A stretch of DNA of 64,000 nucleotides, from positions 117,717,166 to 117,781,165 of the forward strand of contig OY856187.1 of assembly GCA_963693315.1 (NCBI GenBank), in the 5' to 3' direction. This document shows positions 24,060-35,139 of the stretch, one piece after another (the first letter of the stretch is position 1; each line of letters starts with the position of its first letter). This stretch comes from Diogma glabrata. Taxonomy: Eukaryota > Arthropoda > Insecta > Diptera > Cylindrotomidae. The position numbers and the translations under genes are program-made. Below the pieces are notes generated by a model. It saw only the letters and a list, made by a program, of their open reading frames with translations. It had not been told where the DNA came from and made no database searches.

Positions 24060-25439
24060 ATATTCTAAATTTATTGTGCTGTAAAGGTTTTCTTTCAATC
24101 GTTGAATTTTTTGTACAAAAAACGACATTTAATTTGCCACTAAGTACTATCTGATGTTTTCATATTAATAATTAATATTAATCATGTTTCCTTTCAAAAT
24201 TTACAACTTTTGTGAAAAAAACGACACTTTGTCTACTACCTGAAATCTTCTACGCTACATGAAATTTTCCAATTCAGCTGTTCTTAATTTGTCCAGAAAC
24301 TAAGAATAAAAAATCTCCACTTGGTGAAACGCTTCTTTTCGATAAATCCAACTTTTGTAAAAAACAATAATCTGACACAACTTGACATTTGCAAACATAT
24401 CAGTTTTTATTAGTACAAAATACTCCTCCGTTTAGCGTAAATGCTTTCATTCGAAAATGAGTTTAAAATCAAAATCTGACATAACCTAATATTTTTCAGA
24501 CCTAACACATTCTATTATTAGTGCAGCAAACTTAGCATAAAATCTCTACATTTATTGTAAATGCTTCGTTTCATTAATTAAATTTTTCTAGAAAAACGAT
24601 ATTTACTCAGAAAACTTCTCAAAAAAGCATAAATTCTACTTTTCAATAATTACCTACAACTTTTATGCAAAACGACATTTAACTCAGTCTTTCAGACCGA
24701 GTTATTTGATTTTAAAGTTTTTTGCCCAAGAAAAAAACATAATAAAAAATTTCTAATACAGTTGATTTGATTAATCGAACTCATTGAAGTCTTCGTAAAA
24801 CGGGTTATTTGCCGTTTACTGAATAACAAGCTTGTTGATTAGTAGTTAATGTTTGAGAATTAATTTACAGACGTCAGTATATAAACCTTGAACAAATTTT
24901 GACCTAATTTCGATCGTAAACATTTTAGCAAAACATTTAATCGATAAAACATTAGATTTGCATCCGGTTCAGCAAGTGTTTTTTTAAAAATACACACATA
25001 CTTGTCAATATCTTATTAGTCATGTTGATTTTGGGGTTTTCAGTATCGTTTATCTAACATATTAGTCATTCAATAATGCATTAAAATCAAACAAATGTTT
25101 TGTTTTTCTTTATTTAGAATGATTGTCGGTTCTCATAATAATTATGTTATTTTACAAAGATTATAGCATACAGATTAAGAGATTTTTAAAACTTATTATT
25201 GAATTGGTACACAGATAGAAATCTAGGTTTTTTATGCTTTATGGAATATACCCTTTGCATGCTTAAATTACGTTAATTTTCAACCGTGCATATCTTATTC
25301 TTAACTTTCTTCTGGATAAACGCGTCTTTGTCCAAGTCTATTTTGTATTTACAAATACATATTTCTGGCTTCTTATGGGCGCTATGGGTTTCAGGTGTTT
25401 TATTTGAGTTATACGTCTTAAATGCTTTGCGTTTATTCC
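24060..25439. other. Intronic AT-rich sequence, possibly an old tandem array
   Basis: Motifs such as aaaacgacattta, aacttttgt and aatgctt recur loosely between 24080 and 24720, which might be a very decayed repeat. No gene. Confidence 0.3.
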
Positions 25440-25453
25440 TCACTGCCTCTTAA

Positions 25454-25804
25454 ACAACCCGCGTGAACCAAGGCTCAGTTTTAGGAGTGTTTAATCGATT
25501 TGGAATTAACCGCCGCATTCCGTCTTTTATGATTGATCATTGTAGCGTTCTAAGATGTTTTAAGTGCCTAGGATTTAACCATAAAACGGATAAATGTGAC
25601 ATTCGGTCATGCTGTTATAAATTTGGTGAAGCAGGTCATGTTGCAAGTAGTTCTAGTCTGGATCGTTTAATTTGTTTAAATTGCAAAAGAATGAAGGAAA
25701 GGGTGGGCATAAGTGATATGGGTATAAACCATGAAACAAAAAGTGATAAATGTCCAGTGTTTCAAAGGACATTTAAACGTGTGCAACAAAGTAGATTAAA
25801 TTAG
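25454..25804 (+). pseudogene. Retrotransposon ORF1 (gag-like, CCHC), 5'-truncated
   Basis: This is the nucleic-acid-binding ORF1 protein of the non-LTR element. The open frame follows a TAA at 25451; no ATG start is present, so the N-terminus is lost. It reads a CCHC knuckle CFKCLGFNHKTDKC, then CCYKFGEAGHVASS, whose final Cys is lost, and a C-terminal CLNCKRMKERVG...HETKSDKCPVFQR segment typical of ORF1 in this group. The frame ends at TAG (25802-25804). The same frame then continues open, without an intervening stop, into the endonuclease. The stop context is TAG CAA TCA. Confidence 0.8.
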
Positions 25805-26743
25805 CAATCAAAATATTTTAGATGTTTATATCTAAATATTCAAGGATTAATAAACAATCTTAATGATTTAGAAACTATGTTAAGTAACAACGATTATGAG
25901 TTTATTTTGTTAAGTGAAACCCACTTAGTGGAGCTAGATCTTGATGCTGTTGTGGAAATAAATAATTATAAATTAATTAGGTGTGATTCGAGCTCTCGTC
26001 ATACAGGTGGAGTCTATATGTATATTAAAAACTGCTGGAAAGTTAATCATATTATAAACGAACATCAAAATTTGGAAGTTTGGTGGTTAAGTGCAAAGGT
26101 GACCTATCCTCAACAAGTGATTTGTCTTGCTGTGTTTTATAGATCACCAAAATATTTGGATTCAAATACAATGTTTCTCGATTGCTTCAATACTTATTTA
26201 AATGATATTTGTGATAATAATAATAAGATTTGTATTTGTGGGGATATGAACATTAATTGGTTATCAAATTACATTAATAAAGAAAAAATTAGTCAAATCA
26301 TTTATGATTGTGGTTTAAAACAAATCATTGAGGGTCATACTAGGATAACGAATGTGTCAAGAACATTAATTGATTATCTATTAGTGAATGATTATTATAA
26401 CATAAATGCTGGAATACAAAGTCATTTGAAGATTAGTGATCATGAATCGATTGAAGTGCGTCTAAATCATAATTTGGGATTAAATAAAATAGAGCATAAA
26501 ACAATACAAGCATTTAATTATCATAGGGTACATTTTCGTAGCTTGGTTAGTAAAAATGATATTGGGACAATATATTTTTTAGATAGTGATTTTAAGGCTG
26601 AAAATTTCAGTATTAACTTAAGAAATTTAGTTAATGAATTTGTGTTTGAGAAAAAAATACCTTGTATTAACAATTGTTTGTGGTTTAATGAAGCACTAAA
26701 GGAGCTAAAACAAAGGAAGATCAGTCAATATGATAGAGCATAA
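25805..26743 (+). pseudogene. Retrotransposon ORF2, apurinic-like endonuclease domain
   Basis: This is the endonuclease that nicks target DNA for reverse transcription. The domain begins immediately after the ORF1 stop, in the same frame (CLYLNIQGLINNLNDLE), well before the first ATG (25877), so the natural start either precedes that ATG or uses another mechanism. Motifs in order: LLSETHL (catalytic Glu), the glycine-rich SSRHTGGVYMYIK, AVFYRSP, CICGDMNINW (catalytic Asp/Asn), the TRITNVSRTLIDYLLVND region and KISDHESIE (catalytic Asp-His). All catalytic positions seem intact. The frame stops at 26741-26743 and continues in other frames afterwards, so ORF2 is broken. Confidence 0.85.
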
Positions 26744-27243
26744 TAGATAATGAAATAGAATGGTGTAGCTATAAGACAGTTAGAAATAAATATAAAGATA
26801 AACTCAATAAATCAAAAAGAAATTTGATCAAATCAAAGATTTATAAATCCAGTGATCAAAAAAATATGTGGCAATGCATTAAATCTTATGTGTTAAAAAA
26901 ACCGAAAAGTTAAATAATACATTTTATTCAATGACGAAATAGTAACGGGAGATCATTGTATTGATAAACATTTGCTAATAATTCTTTTGTTAGCAGCATA
27001 GTTAATTTGAATAAAAGTATTCCCTTTATTCCGTTTAGTATTAGTCCTAATTTTTTGAATAATAGTTTTAATTTTAAAACACTAAATTGTGATGAACTTT
27101 ATAATATTATTAAATCTATAAATTCAAAGAATGATGTGAATTTCCTAAACATAAATGTTATAAAGGACTGTTTTGATTTAATTGGTGAAAACTTATTATC
27201 AATTGTTAATAAATCATTAGAAAGTGGAGTGGAATACACAAAA

Positions 27244-27975
27244 GTGGAGTGGAATCTTAGAGTATATATAAATATAGAGAGAACATAACTTTAAAATTGT
27301 ATGAAGAGAGACATAAGAAATCGTGTTCACAAAAATGTCATATTCAATTTCTCATTTCGCCATTTGCATTTCTGTTTATTTACAACAACCAACTATTGTA
27401 TTAAATTATAAATTAAAAACAATTAAATAATTTAAAACAAAACAAAAAGTACAATCTATTATTTTTAGTTGTGCTAATTTTTATAAAATGAATGAAAATA
27501 ATTACGAGAGTATTTTACATTTATTGTGTTATTTCCAGTGATTTTATAATAGTGAATATTTTATTGTTTTATAATGCCAATGTTCAAATATTTAAGTTAT
27601 GTATACATCCTGAAAGTATATTATGAAAACTAGCTGGCGACCAACTTTTCATTATTGCGTAGTTTATTTTTAATAGATAAAAGATTAAAATTTATATGTT
27701 TGGTTAGAATCAAATCCTAATCTGTCATTTTTCTTATTTCTTTTTATATAGTAGCAGTGAGGGAGAAACTATTATTTTTTTGTGGTAGGTTTTTTTCTTA
27801 TAGATTTAAAAGAAATTTGCAATAATTGTACAATTTTGAATCAAATGAAAAATTTTCGCACGTCTTTGGGAAGACAAACCGGTTTCTCTCTCAGAGAAAT
27901 AAAGGAAAACAAACAAACAAAAAAACGATTTGACAGAAGATCAGTCACCATTAATATTAGTTATGGTGGTCGGTT
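27244..27975. mobile_element. ~730-bp insertion in the retrotransposon ORF2
   Basis: The sequence between the endonuclease linker and RT is unrelated to ORF2 and is bounded by the 17-bp direct repeat GAGTGGAATACACAAAA (27227-27243 and 27976-27992). The left junction also has a short tandem duplication (gtggagtggaat). The origin of the insert is unknown; it has no supported coding capacity. Confidence 0.6.
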
Positions 27976-29304
27976 GAGTGGAATACACAAAACAAAAAAA
28001 TGTAGTGAATTCAGACCAATAAATATGATAAGTAATGAGGCAAAAATATTAGAAAAGACAGTTAGTTTGCAGCTCACGCACTACTTAGAGAGAGTAACAA
28101 TATAATTTTCAACTATCAATCTGGGTTTCGACGTCACCACAGTTGTGAATCTCTTGTAAATCTGGTTGTAATGAATTGGAAAATTGCGGTACACAAAAAG
28201 AAAGTTATTGTTTCGTTTTTTTTGGATCTATCCAGATCGTTCGAAACAATAGATAGAGATATTCTATTGCTAAAGCTTGAAAATTATGGAATTAAAGGTA
28301 ACGAATTGCGATGGTTTAAATCATATTTAAGCGAAAGAAAACAACGAACAAAGATAAACAATGCTAAATCTGATCCACTTGATGTTGACATTGGATTTCC
28401 ACAAGGCTCGATATTGGGTGTAACCTTGTTTCTTCTATACATTAATGATATCTACAAGGTTATAAAAAATTCTACAATCTTTTTGCTTGCGGGCGATGCC
28501 CTGGTTTATTATGTTGGGGATCATGTAGAAGAATGTGTTAAAATGATAAATAGTGATTTACAGGATCTGGATATTTGGTTTAAAATGAACAAACTGAAAC
28601 TAAACACGGATAAAACCAAATGCATGTGCATTAATAAGAAGTTGAGCCGTGATGTTGTTATTAATAACGATAAAATTGAAAGTGTAAATAGAATTAAATA
28701 CTTAGGAATAATAGTAGATAACCAGTTAAATTTCAAGGATAATCTGGATTATGTTTGCAAAAAAATTGCAAAAAAAGTATATATTTTAAAAAGCGTTCGT
28801 AAGAATATTTCTAAGAAGACAGCAATACATATTTACAATATAATAGTTAAGCCGTATTTTGAATATTGTCCGTCAATTTTATTTTTATGCAATAAGCAAA
28901 TGTTAAGTAGACTACAAAAACTACAGAATAAAGCAATGCGTGCCATATTAAAAGCTAAAAAGCTGACCCATATTAATACTATGTTGGAAACATTAAACTG
29001 TTTAAGTGTGGAGCAATTGATTAATATGAATGTATTATTTTTGGTTTTTAAAATCAAAAATGACTTATTACCTAAATACCTAGGTGATAAATTAAAATAT
29101 GTTAAGGAAGTCCATAGGTATAATCTAAGAAATAATTTAGACTTTAGCTTGAAGTTTTTTAGAAATGATAAGGTCAGGAATATGCTCTTGCATAGAGGTT
29201 TAAGAATGTTCAATGAATTACCAAATGATGTAAAAAAGGAAAATTCGTTAGCTAAATTTAAGATAAAAGTCAAAATTTATTGCAAGCAAAAATTTCATTT
29301 ATGA
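27976..29304 (+). pseudogene. Retrotransposon ORF2, reverse transcriptase and C-terminal region
   Basis: RT catalyses target-primed cDNA synthesis. Motifs in order: HKTKKCSEFRPINMISNEAK (the frame is then interrupted near 28100), FFLDLSRSFETIDRDIL (first catalytic Asp), GFPQGSILGVTLFLLYINDI, then LLAGDALVYY where family members have F-A-D-D. The first Asp of the catalytic pair is therefore replaced by Gly. Next come WFKMNKLKLNTDKTKCM, RIKYLGIIVD and a basic C-terminal stretch ending at 29304. The main open frame is 28171-29304 (377 codons). With the altered active site the product would not be catalytically competent. Confidence 0.85.
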
Positions 29305-29406
29305 AATTTTAAATTTCTTACATATATTGTATTCATATTATATATATTTTAATTTTTTTTGTTTGTTCCTTTTTATGGATTGTATTAAGAATAGATTACT
29401 GATCTA

Positions 29407-29440
29407 AATAAATAAATAATAATAATAATAATAATAATTT
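29407..29440 (+). repeat. (TAA)n-like 3' tail
   Basis: aaataaataaat followed by about seven aat/taa units marks the 3' end of the non-LTR element. Confidence 0.85.
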
Positions 29441-30190
29441 CAGAAATTCTTATTGCCGATGTGCTAGTATCTTGATCAACACAACAAATAGTTTTCCAAG
29501 GTGTTTCATCATAAAAGTTTCTCAGTCACTCCCAGTCAGCGGGTTTATAATTCCAAACGCGACGAGAATTTGCTTTAATTTGTGTCGGTGATGTAAATTC
29601 CACTATTGCTGATATTAGTAAATGGTCCGATGTTGCGAGAGGTTGTTCAACTTTTGTCTTCGTAGTATCTGGTTCGTTTGTCAACAACAGATCCAGCAAA
29701 TTAATGTTATGATGTGAATTATCTAAGATTCTAGTGGGACACTCTATTATTTGCGTCAAACCGTGATAATCTGCGAGTATCAGTTCGGCTTGTCTCCCTA
29801 CGTCGTCAGTGCGCGATGTATACTTAAGCCATTCTTTATTATGAATATTAAAGTCTCCAAGAATGGCCAGTCTTGCTTTGGAGTAGTCCGTGGTAATTTT
29901 GTCTAGATTAGCCGATATTTGATCGAAAAATGGATATCCTGGGGGGAATTTGGGGATCTGTATAATCCTATTATAAACATAGTTTCATCAACACATGATA
30001 TCTTCAGCGCTAGAGAATTATGGTGCTTAGAGTTCAACTCGTAAGCCTTAATTCTCATACATGAAAGTGAATTTCGAACAAATACACAGACACCATGCTT
30101 GTTATAAAAGGAATGTTCTAATTCGTAACTAGGCATCCGGTATTTATCTAGATCCAATTTTGATGCTTTACCACTGACAATTGATTCGGC
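29441..30190 (-). mobile_element. Jockey-like endonuclease fragment
   Basis: Minus-strand frames give the endonuclease half of a jockey-clade ORF2, with frameshifts. The order is NKHGVCVFVRNSLSCMRIK, IIGLYRSPNSP (30349-29903 frame), then on another frame ARLAILGDFNIHNKEWLKY, then TQIIECPTRILDN, LDLLLTNEPD and ATSDHLLISAIV (29759-29526). It ends in the post-endonuclease linker (YKPADWE and NFYDETPW). RT is absent. It differs in sequence from the other jockey copies here. It directly abuts the TAA tail of the neighbouring plus-strand element on one side and the I-group copy on the other, so the junctions are insertion or deletion breakpoints. Confidence 0.8.
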
Positions 30191-33100
30191 AAGAAACGAG
30201 AGGACGAGAGACCACCAGAAGGGGTAGAGAAACTCATCAAGTATTGCAACATTAACAACTATAACCTCATAATAGCGTGTGATGCTAACGCTCATCACAC
30301 CGTATGGAGAAGTAGCAACATTAACACAAAAGGCGAGCGTCTGCTTCAATTTTTGTATACAAACAATATGTTTATTGCAAACAAAGGTAGTGAGCCTACC
30401 TTTAGAAACGCAATCAGAGGTGAGGTCCTTGACCTTACTTTAACTAACATAAACCCTACTAACCATATTAAGAACTGGCATGTTTCGAAAGAAACTTCTT
30501 TGTCTGATCATGCTTATATATGTTTCAACATAAAACACTACCCGAAGAGTATCCAGTACTTTAGAAACCCGAGAAAAACCAACTGGGAACTTTACACAAC
30601 ATATCTTCATGATAATGTAAATAGTTGCGGCAGTATCAACTCCACATTTGAGCTTGACTCTGCCGCAAATAATTTACAAGAAATTATCAATGAAACATAT
30701 AACCAGTATTAAGGTTAGTAAGAATAACTCAATCCAAAAGATGCAGAGATGTACCTTGGTGAAATGGTAACTTGTAGAGGAAAAGAAATAAAGTTCGTAA
30801 GGTCTATAACAGAGCAAAAACAACAAATAATTGGATAGAGTACCGAGTAGCTCTAACCAATTATAATACAGAACTCAGACAATCAAAAAGGAATAGCTTG
30901 AGATACTAGATACTTTACTTCAAACCCACTTTCCGGGCTCAATAGAATGAAGCACGGAAGATAATGCCAACGAAGGCGTACATCTTCTAGATCCTGCAAC
31001 TAAAAGTACTGCCGATCATTTAGCCAACACAATTTTCACCCCCAACAAAGTGAGATGGGCTATAGAATCCTTCGGTCCGTATAAATCTCCGGGAGGTGAT
31101 GGAATTTTTCCGGTATTTCTCCAAAAGGTTCTAACAATCATCCTTCCATATCCTATGCGTATGTTCAAAGCAAGCTTTCGCTTTGCTTACATTCCTCAGA
31201 TATGGCGAGAAAGAAACTAAAGTTGTTTTATACCCAAGCCAGGAAAAAAACCAAATGAAGCCAAATCATACAGACCTATATAAGTCTTACATCTTTTCTA
31301 TTAAAAACAATGGAAAAGATGTTGGACTATCACATCCGTCATGTATGTATTAAATAAAACCTCTTAAACCTCTCAACTTAGCCAGCACTGGGAAATCTAT
31401 TGAAACGGCGTTGCACAAAATGGTGGAAGAAATTGAGAGCATCCTAAACTACAAGGATATACATTTATGGACATACAAGGAGCCTTTGACAATATTCACT
31501 TTAATTCTTTCATTGAAATGGCCACAAAGAAAAATATAAACCCGCATATCATTGCTTGGATTATAAAGATGCTACAGTACAGAGTCGGAAGATAACGGCT
31601 ACACTATGTGATTATTCAGTGACTGTTACTGCATCTAGAGGCTGTCCACAAGGGGGTGTGCTCTCTCCACTGCATTGGCTAATGGTGGCTGATGATCGCC
31701 TCACCAAGCTAAATAATTCCGGCTTCAACACTGTAGGCTATGCCGACGACTTGGCAGTCATGGTTAGAGAAAAACATGACTCCATTGTCGCTGGTCGAAC
31801 CCAGACAGCTCTTAATCTTGTATCAAAGTGGTGCAAAATAACAAAAATTGTGGTTTTCACAAACAGGAGAAACTTTAATTTTATTTCTCCTGTTCTAAAC
31901 GGCGATCCAATACAAACATAAAAAGAGGTTAGATATTTAGGTGTGATCTTAGATAGCAAACTAACCTGGAACTCACACCTGAAATATATCTCCAATAAGG
32001 CAAACAAAGTTTTCTTCACATGCAGAAACCTGTTTGGGGTCTTTGCCCAAAAGCTACAGGTGCTTTCAAAACCACGCCAACGTCAACAATGGAGATTCTT
32101 CTAAGGCTTTCTCCATTGCACTTACATGTAAAATCTGTAGCGGTGTTGAGCGTTCATAGACAGCAACTGACAGAAGGGAAGCCGGGCAATCTAACCGGAC
32201 ACCTTAAAATCCTTGCTGAATTACAAACTGAACTGCAAACATACCATATTTCGGATTGTATGCCAAAATAATAGATTGAGACAGGCACTTTGATGTCAAG
32301 ATAACGGCCACTGACACATAACGCCAGCATCTGGTACACAGATGGTCATCGAACCAATGTGGGCACGAGAGCAGGGGTGTTTGGTCCTAGAACAAAACGA
32401 ACGGTTGCCTTAGGCACCACAACAACCATATTTCAAGTCGAAATTTTTGCCATTATCAGTTGCGCTTTGCTATATGCTGAAAGACAATAAATATTGAAAT
32501 ATATATTATCTCTGACAGCCAAGCAGCACTCTTGGCAATAAAATCTACGCGCTTTGGTTCAAAACTGGTATGGGAATGCTTCCAAAATCTACTAAAAGTC
32601 TCCTGCAATAATAGAGTCACACGTGTGACGTGTGTGGGCACTCAGCCACACAGGAATACAAGGAAATGCTATTGATGACGCTTTAGCAAAGCAAGATACC
32701 AATAAGTTTGTTGGACCGGAACCATGCTTCGGGATGGCCAAGAGCTCGCTCAAAAGCACAATCCAAACATGGGAACAGGAACAAAATGCTAAATTATGGA
32801 GAAACTGAAAAGGACTAGTACACTCCAAGAAGTTTCTAGGTAACCTCCCTGTTTCACCCTTAAAACAATCAACTTAAACAGAGTCTCTAAGAATTTTAAC
32901 TTGATGCGTTACTGGACATGTTCTTTTAAACCACCATCTTAAGAAAATGGGCCTTGTTGTATCCGACAGGTGTAGATTCTGCTACTCGGACGCGGAAATG
33001 ATGGAACACGTTATCTGCAACTGTCCTGACGCCTGAACTCTCTTGGCACAGATACAACCAACTTGGTCATAGAAGACTACGACTTGCACTACCACAAAAC

Positions 33101-33430
33101 GTCACTCCAATTGAGCTAATTAATTTTATTAAAAGTCTCAACTTGGATTACAGAATACAACCAGTAACGGCACAGACGACGATTGACTAATAACACAATC
33201 AGGGTACGCACAATAGCCTTCAGGTCGCAGTGCTACTTGAACGGCAAGTCTCAAGGTCCTCCAATAAAAAACAAATACTACTCGGTTATGACACGCACTT
33301 CTTTTCTAAATGATTCAGGTCCACATATAACATTCTGCAAGGGTCAATTTTTTGAGCTAAAAATGGAGCAGCATCACCAAGAAACATATCATACCTAAAA
33401 TGGAATGTAATGCCGTTGACTTAATAGAGT
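30190..33430 (+). mobile_element. I-group non-LTR retrotransposon with RNase H, decayed
   Basis: Plus-strand pieces in order: endonuclease second half (30195-30712: IIACDANAHHTVW, FIANKGSEPTFRNAI, EVLDLTLTN, SLSDHAYICF); RT fingers (about 31050-31330: PYKSPGGDGIFPVFLQKV); RT palm (31556-31921: SRGCPQGGVLSPLHWLM, then an intact GYADDLAVMV box); thumb (31930-32270); RNase H (about 32325-32720: ASIWYTDGHRTNVGT, GVFGPRTKRTVALG, QVEIFAI); and a C-terminal Cys-rich motif (about 32960-33040: RCRFCYSDAEMMEHVICNCP). Many frameshifts and stops. The RNase H domain and GCPQGGVLSP signature point to the I/R1/LOA group. Confidence 0.85.
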
Positions 33431-33846
33431 TCAACCGCTAGCACCCCTAAAATATCACTATGGGTAGTGGTATCTGGACTGCTATTGCCATTGCTATGTT
33501 ATATCTCACGTTAACTCCTTCGTTCGTTGAACTGATAATAGTTTCAGTTAGTCAGCTTAAGATATTCTCAACCTGTGTAAAATGTACACAACAGAAACCA
33601 TAAGCAATATGAGCAACTCTTCAGTGCTTCACAGCATAAACAGAAAAACTGTATAGAAGTATAGGTTACAAAACTGTATAAACCAAACAAATGGGTATTA
33701 AATCAATATCATCGATGTGACAAGGAAAATTGTTTATTGATCTCTTTGCACATCAGTTAACATTTCACATATCGATATTTTAATAAATATCTTCCATTAA
33801 TAAGAATTAATATTTATGAATAAAAAAAAATAAAAATAAGTCTTAC
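33431..33846. other. InR intron 1, donor-proximal sequence
   Basis: AT-rich; nothing recognised apart from the splice donor at 33841-33846. Confidence 0.4.
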
Positions 33847-34552
33847 CTCCATTTGTGTCGGTAGTATTCGATGATGTTGAAAGCGAAAGTTCATTAGATG
33901 CTCCCATAATAGCAATTGGATTTAAAACTAAATTCATAAAAATGCATAACTGTAACAGTGTTAAAATCTTTTTCATATAAACTAATAACGTTCTTTGCAG
34001 CCGTTGATTTTTTCTATACAATGAATATGATTTTAAGCTATTACTATTTTTATGATCGCTACCATTACAACTAATTTTACTACAATTACTATTTACTCTT
34101 AAATTGCTATTTTCATTTGTTCTAATTATATTCCGTTCTTCACAACAACTACTGATGTAAGGACTATACAATCGTTTTGGTAAATGTTGATGTGATGATG
34201 TTGATGTTGAATATAATAACATGTTAGTTGATAATGATAATTGTTGGCAATGTTGATGATGAATTTCATGATGATTTTGTTGTTCCTTATAACATTTACA
34301 TTCTCTTACATTAATATTACTATTACATCGACATAAAATACAACAAAACTTATCCTCCTCATTCATTGTATTTTTAACAATATTTATATTTATTTGACTA
34401 TTAAACTTTTCCCGACTTTTTTTACGATTTAACAATTTTTTGTTTTTAATATTTAAATATTTTTGCTTAAAATTGAAATTACTTTTCCATACTTTGTTTT
34501 TATTATTTTTATGGGATTGTATACAACTTTTACATAATGTTTTTTCAATCAT
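33847..34552 (-). CDS. InR: Insulin-like receptor, first coding exon (N-terminal extension and signal segment)
   Basis: The minus-strand ATG at 34550-34552 follows in-frame stops. The frame then stays open for 235 codons plus one base, up to a GTAAGA donor (33841-33846). Residues 1-60 are Lys/Asn-rich and basic. Residues 68-105 form a Cys/His-rich patch (CCILCRCN, then CKCYKEQQ and HHEIHHQHC), followed by Ser/Asn-rich sequence. Residues 193-218 are a Lys-Lys start plus a long hydrophobic run (MKKILTLLQLCIFMNLVLNP) ending in small residues, which looks like a signal peptide read from an internal Met or a recessed signal after a cytosolic leader. Drosophila InR is known for a similarly long, low-complexity, Cys-containing extension before L1. 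The phase-1 donor fits the acceptor at 1694 exactly. Assignment to InR is inference from phase, strand, order and the extension's character; the extension itself has little family-wide conservation. Confidence 0.8.
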
Positions 34553-35139
34553 TTTATTATTAAATTTTAATAATAAAATTGTTTTATTTTTATAACATAA
34601 TTAAATTTAAATTGGATTTGTTTTTTCTGTATATAGTTTCTAGGAAATATTAAAACTAATATATGCTTATAATTTTCACCACATTTTGTTCGTTAAAATA
34701 TTAAACTACTAATGAGGAACATACTAAAAATATTAAACATTTATGTGACAAGGAGAAAAAAATTGAATTATTAGTCAAATTACGCAATTTTCTTTTGAAA
34801 GGCAATAATATTTTATTAATACGAAAAACAATGTTGATGTATCACGACAGATAGTTTATCTGAAAAAAAAAGAAAAAGGTAAATTATTAACAAATAAAAT
34901 AACTTGTAATAAACAATAAAGTAGCCCGTATACAAACTACAATGGCAAAAACAAATGTATTCGCTAGCAACTTAAATGATAAAACTTAACGGTTCGACTT
35001 CATAACTACCGTATGATTGAACACTAATCAGTTTTTACATAGCGTAACCCCTGTTCCGATATTATTGTTTACTAACAATACGATCGCGTACAGGGTAGAT
35101 CCCGAATATCAAATAGGGACCCCGAACCATACACTCTCA
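34553..35139. other. InR upstream sequence (5' UTR or upstream intron)
   Basis: AT-rich sequence directly upstream of the InR start codon. It presumably contains 5' UTR or an upstream splice acceptor, but I cannot place either. Confidence 0.35.

Larger units (their letters stand above)
25440..29440 (+). mobile_element. Jockey/CR1-like non-LTR element, nearly full length, inactivated
   Basis: The order is ORF1 zinc knuckles (25454-25804), endonuclease (25805-26743), a decayed linker (26744-27240), an unrelated ~730-bp insertion (27244-27975), then RT and the C-terminal region (27976-29304), a short 3' UTR and a (TAA)n-type tail (29407-29440). ORF1 appears 5'-truncated near 25440. TAA-repeat tails are known for I and some CR1/jockey-group elements. 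Inactivating lesions include the insertion, frame breaks in the linker and a changed RT active site. Confidence 0.85.
1695..33846 (-). other. InR intron 1 (about 32 kb)
   Basis: The GTAAGA donor (33841-33846) and the AG acceptor (1695-1696) have matching phase 1. Everything between them is non-coding for InR and consists of mobile elements and AT-rich sequence listed separately. Alternative internal exons cannot be excluded by eye. Confidence 0.75.

Noticed and set aside
33797..33846. Extension of the InR first exon frame to its stop (251 codons) as a stand-alone protein.
   Set aside because: A GTAAGA donor with phase matching the L1 exon precedes a low-complexity F/N tail, so the last 16 codons are read-in intron.
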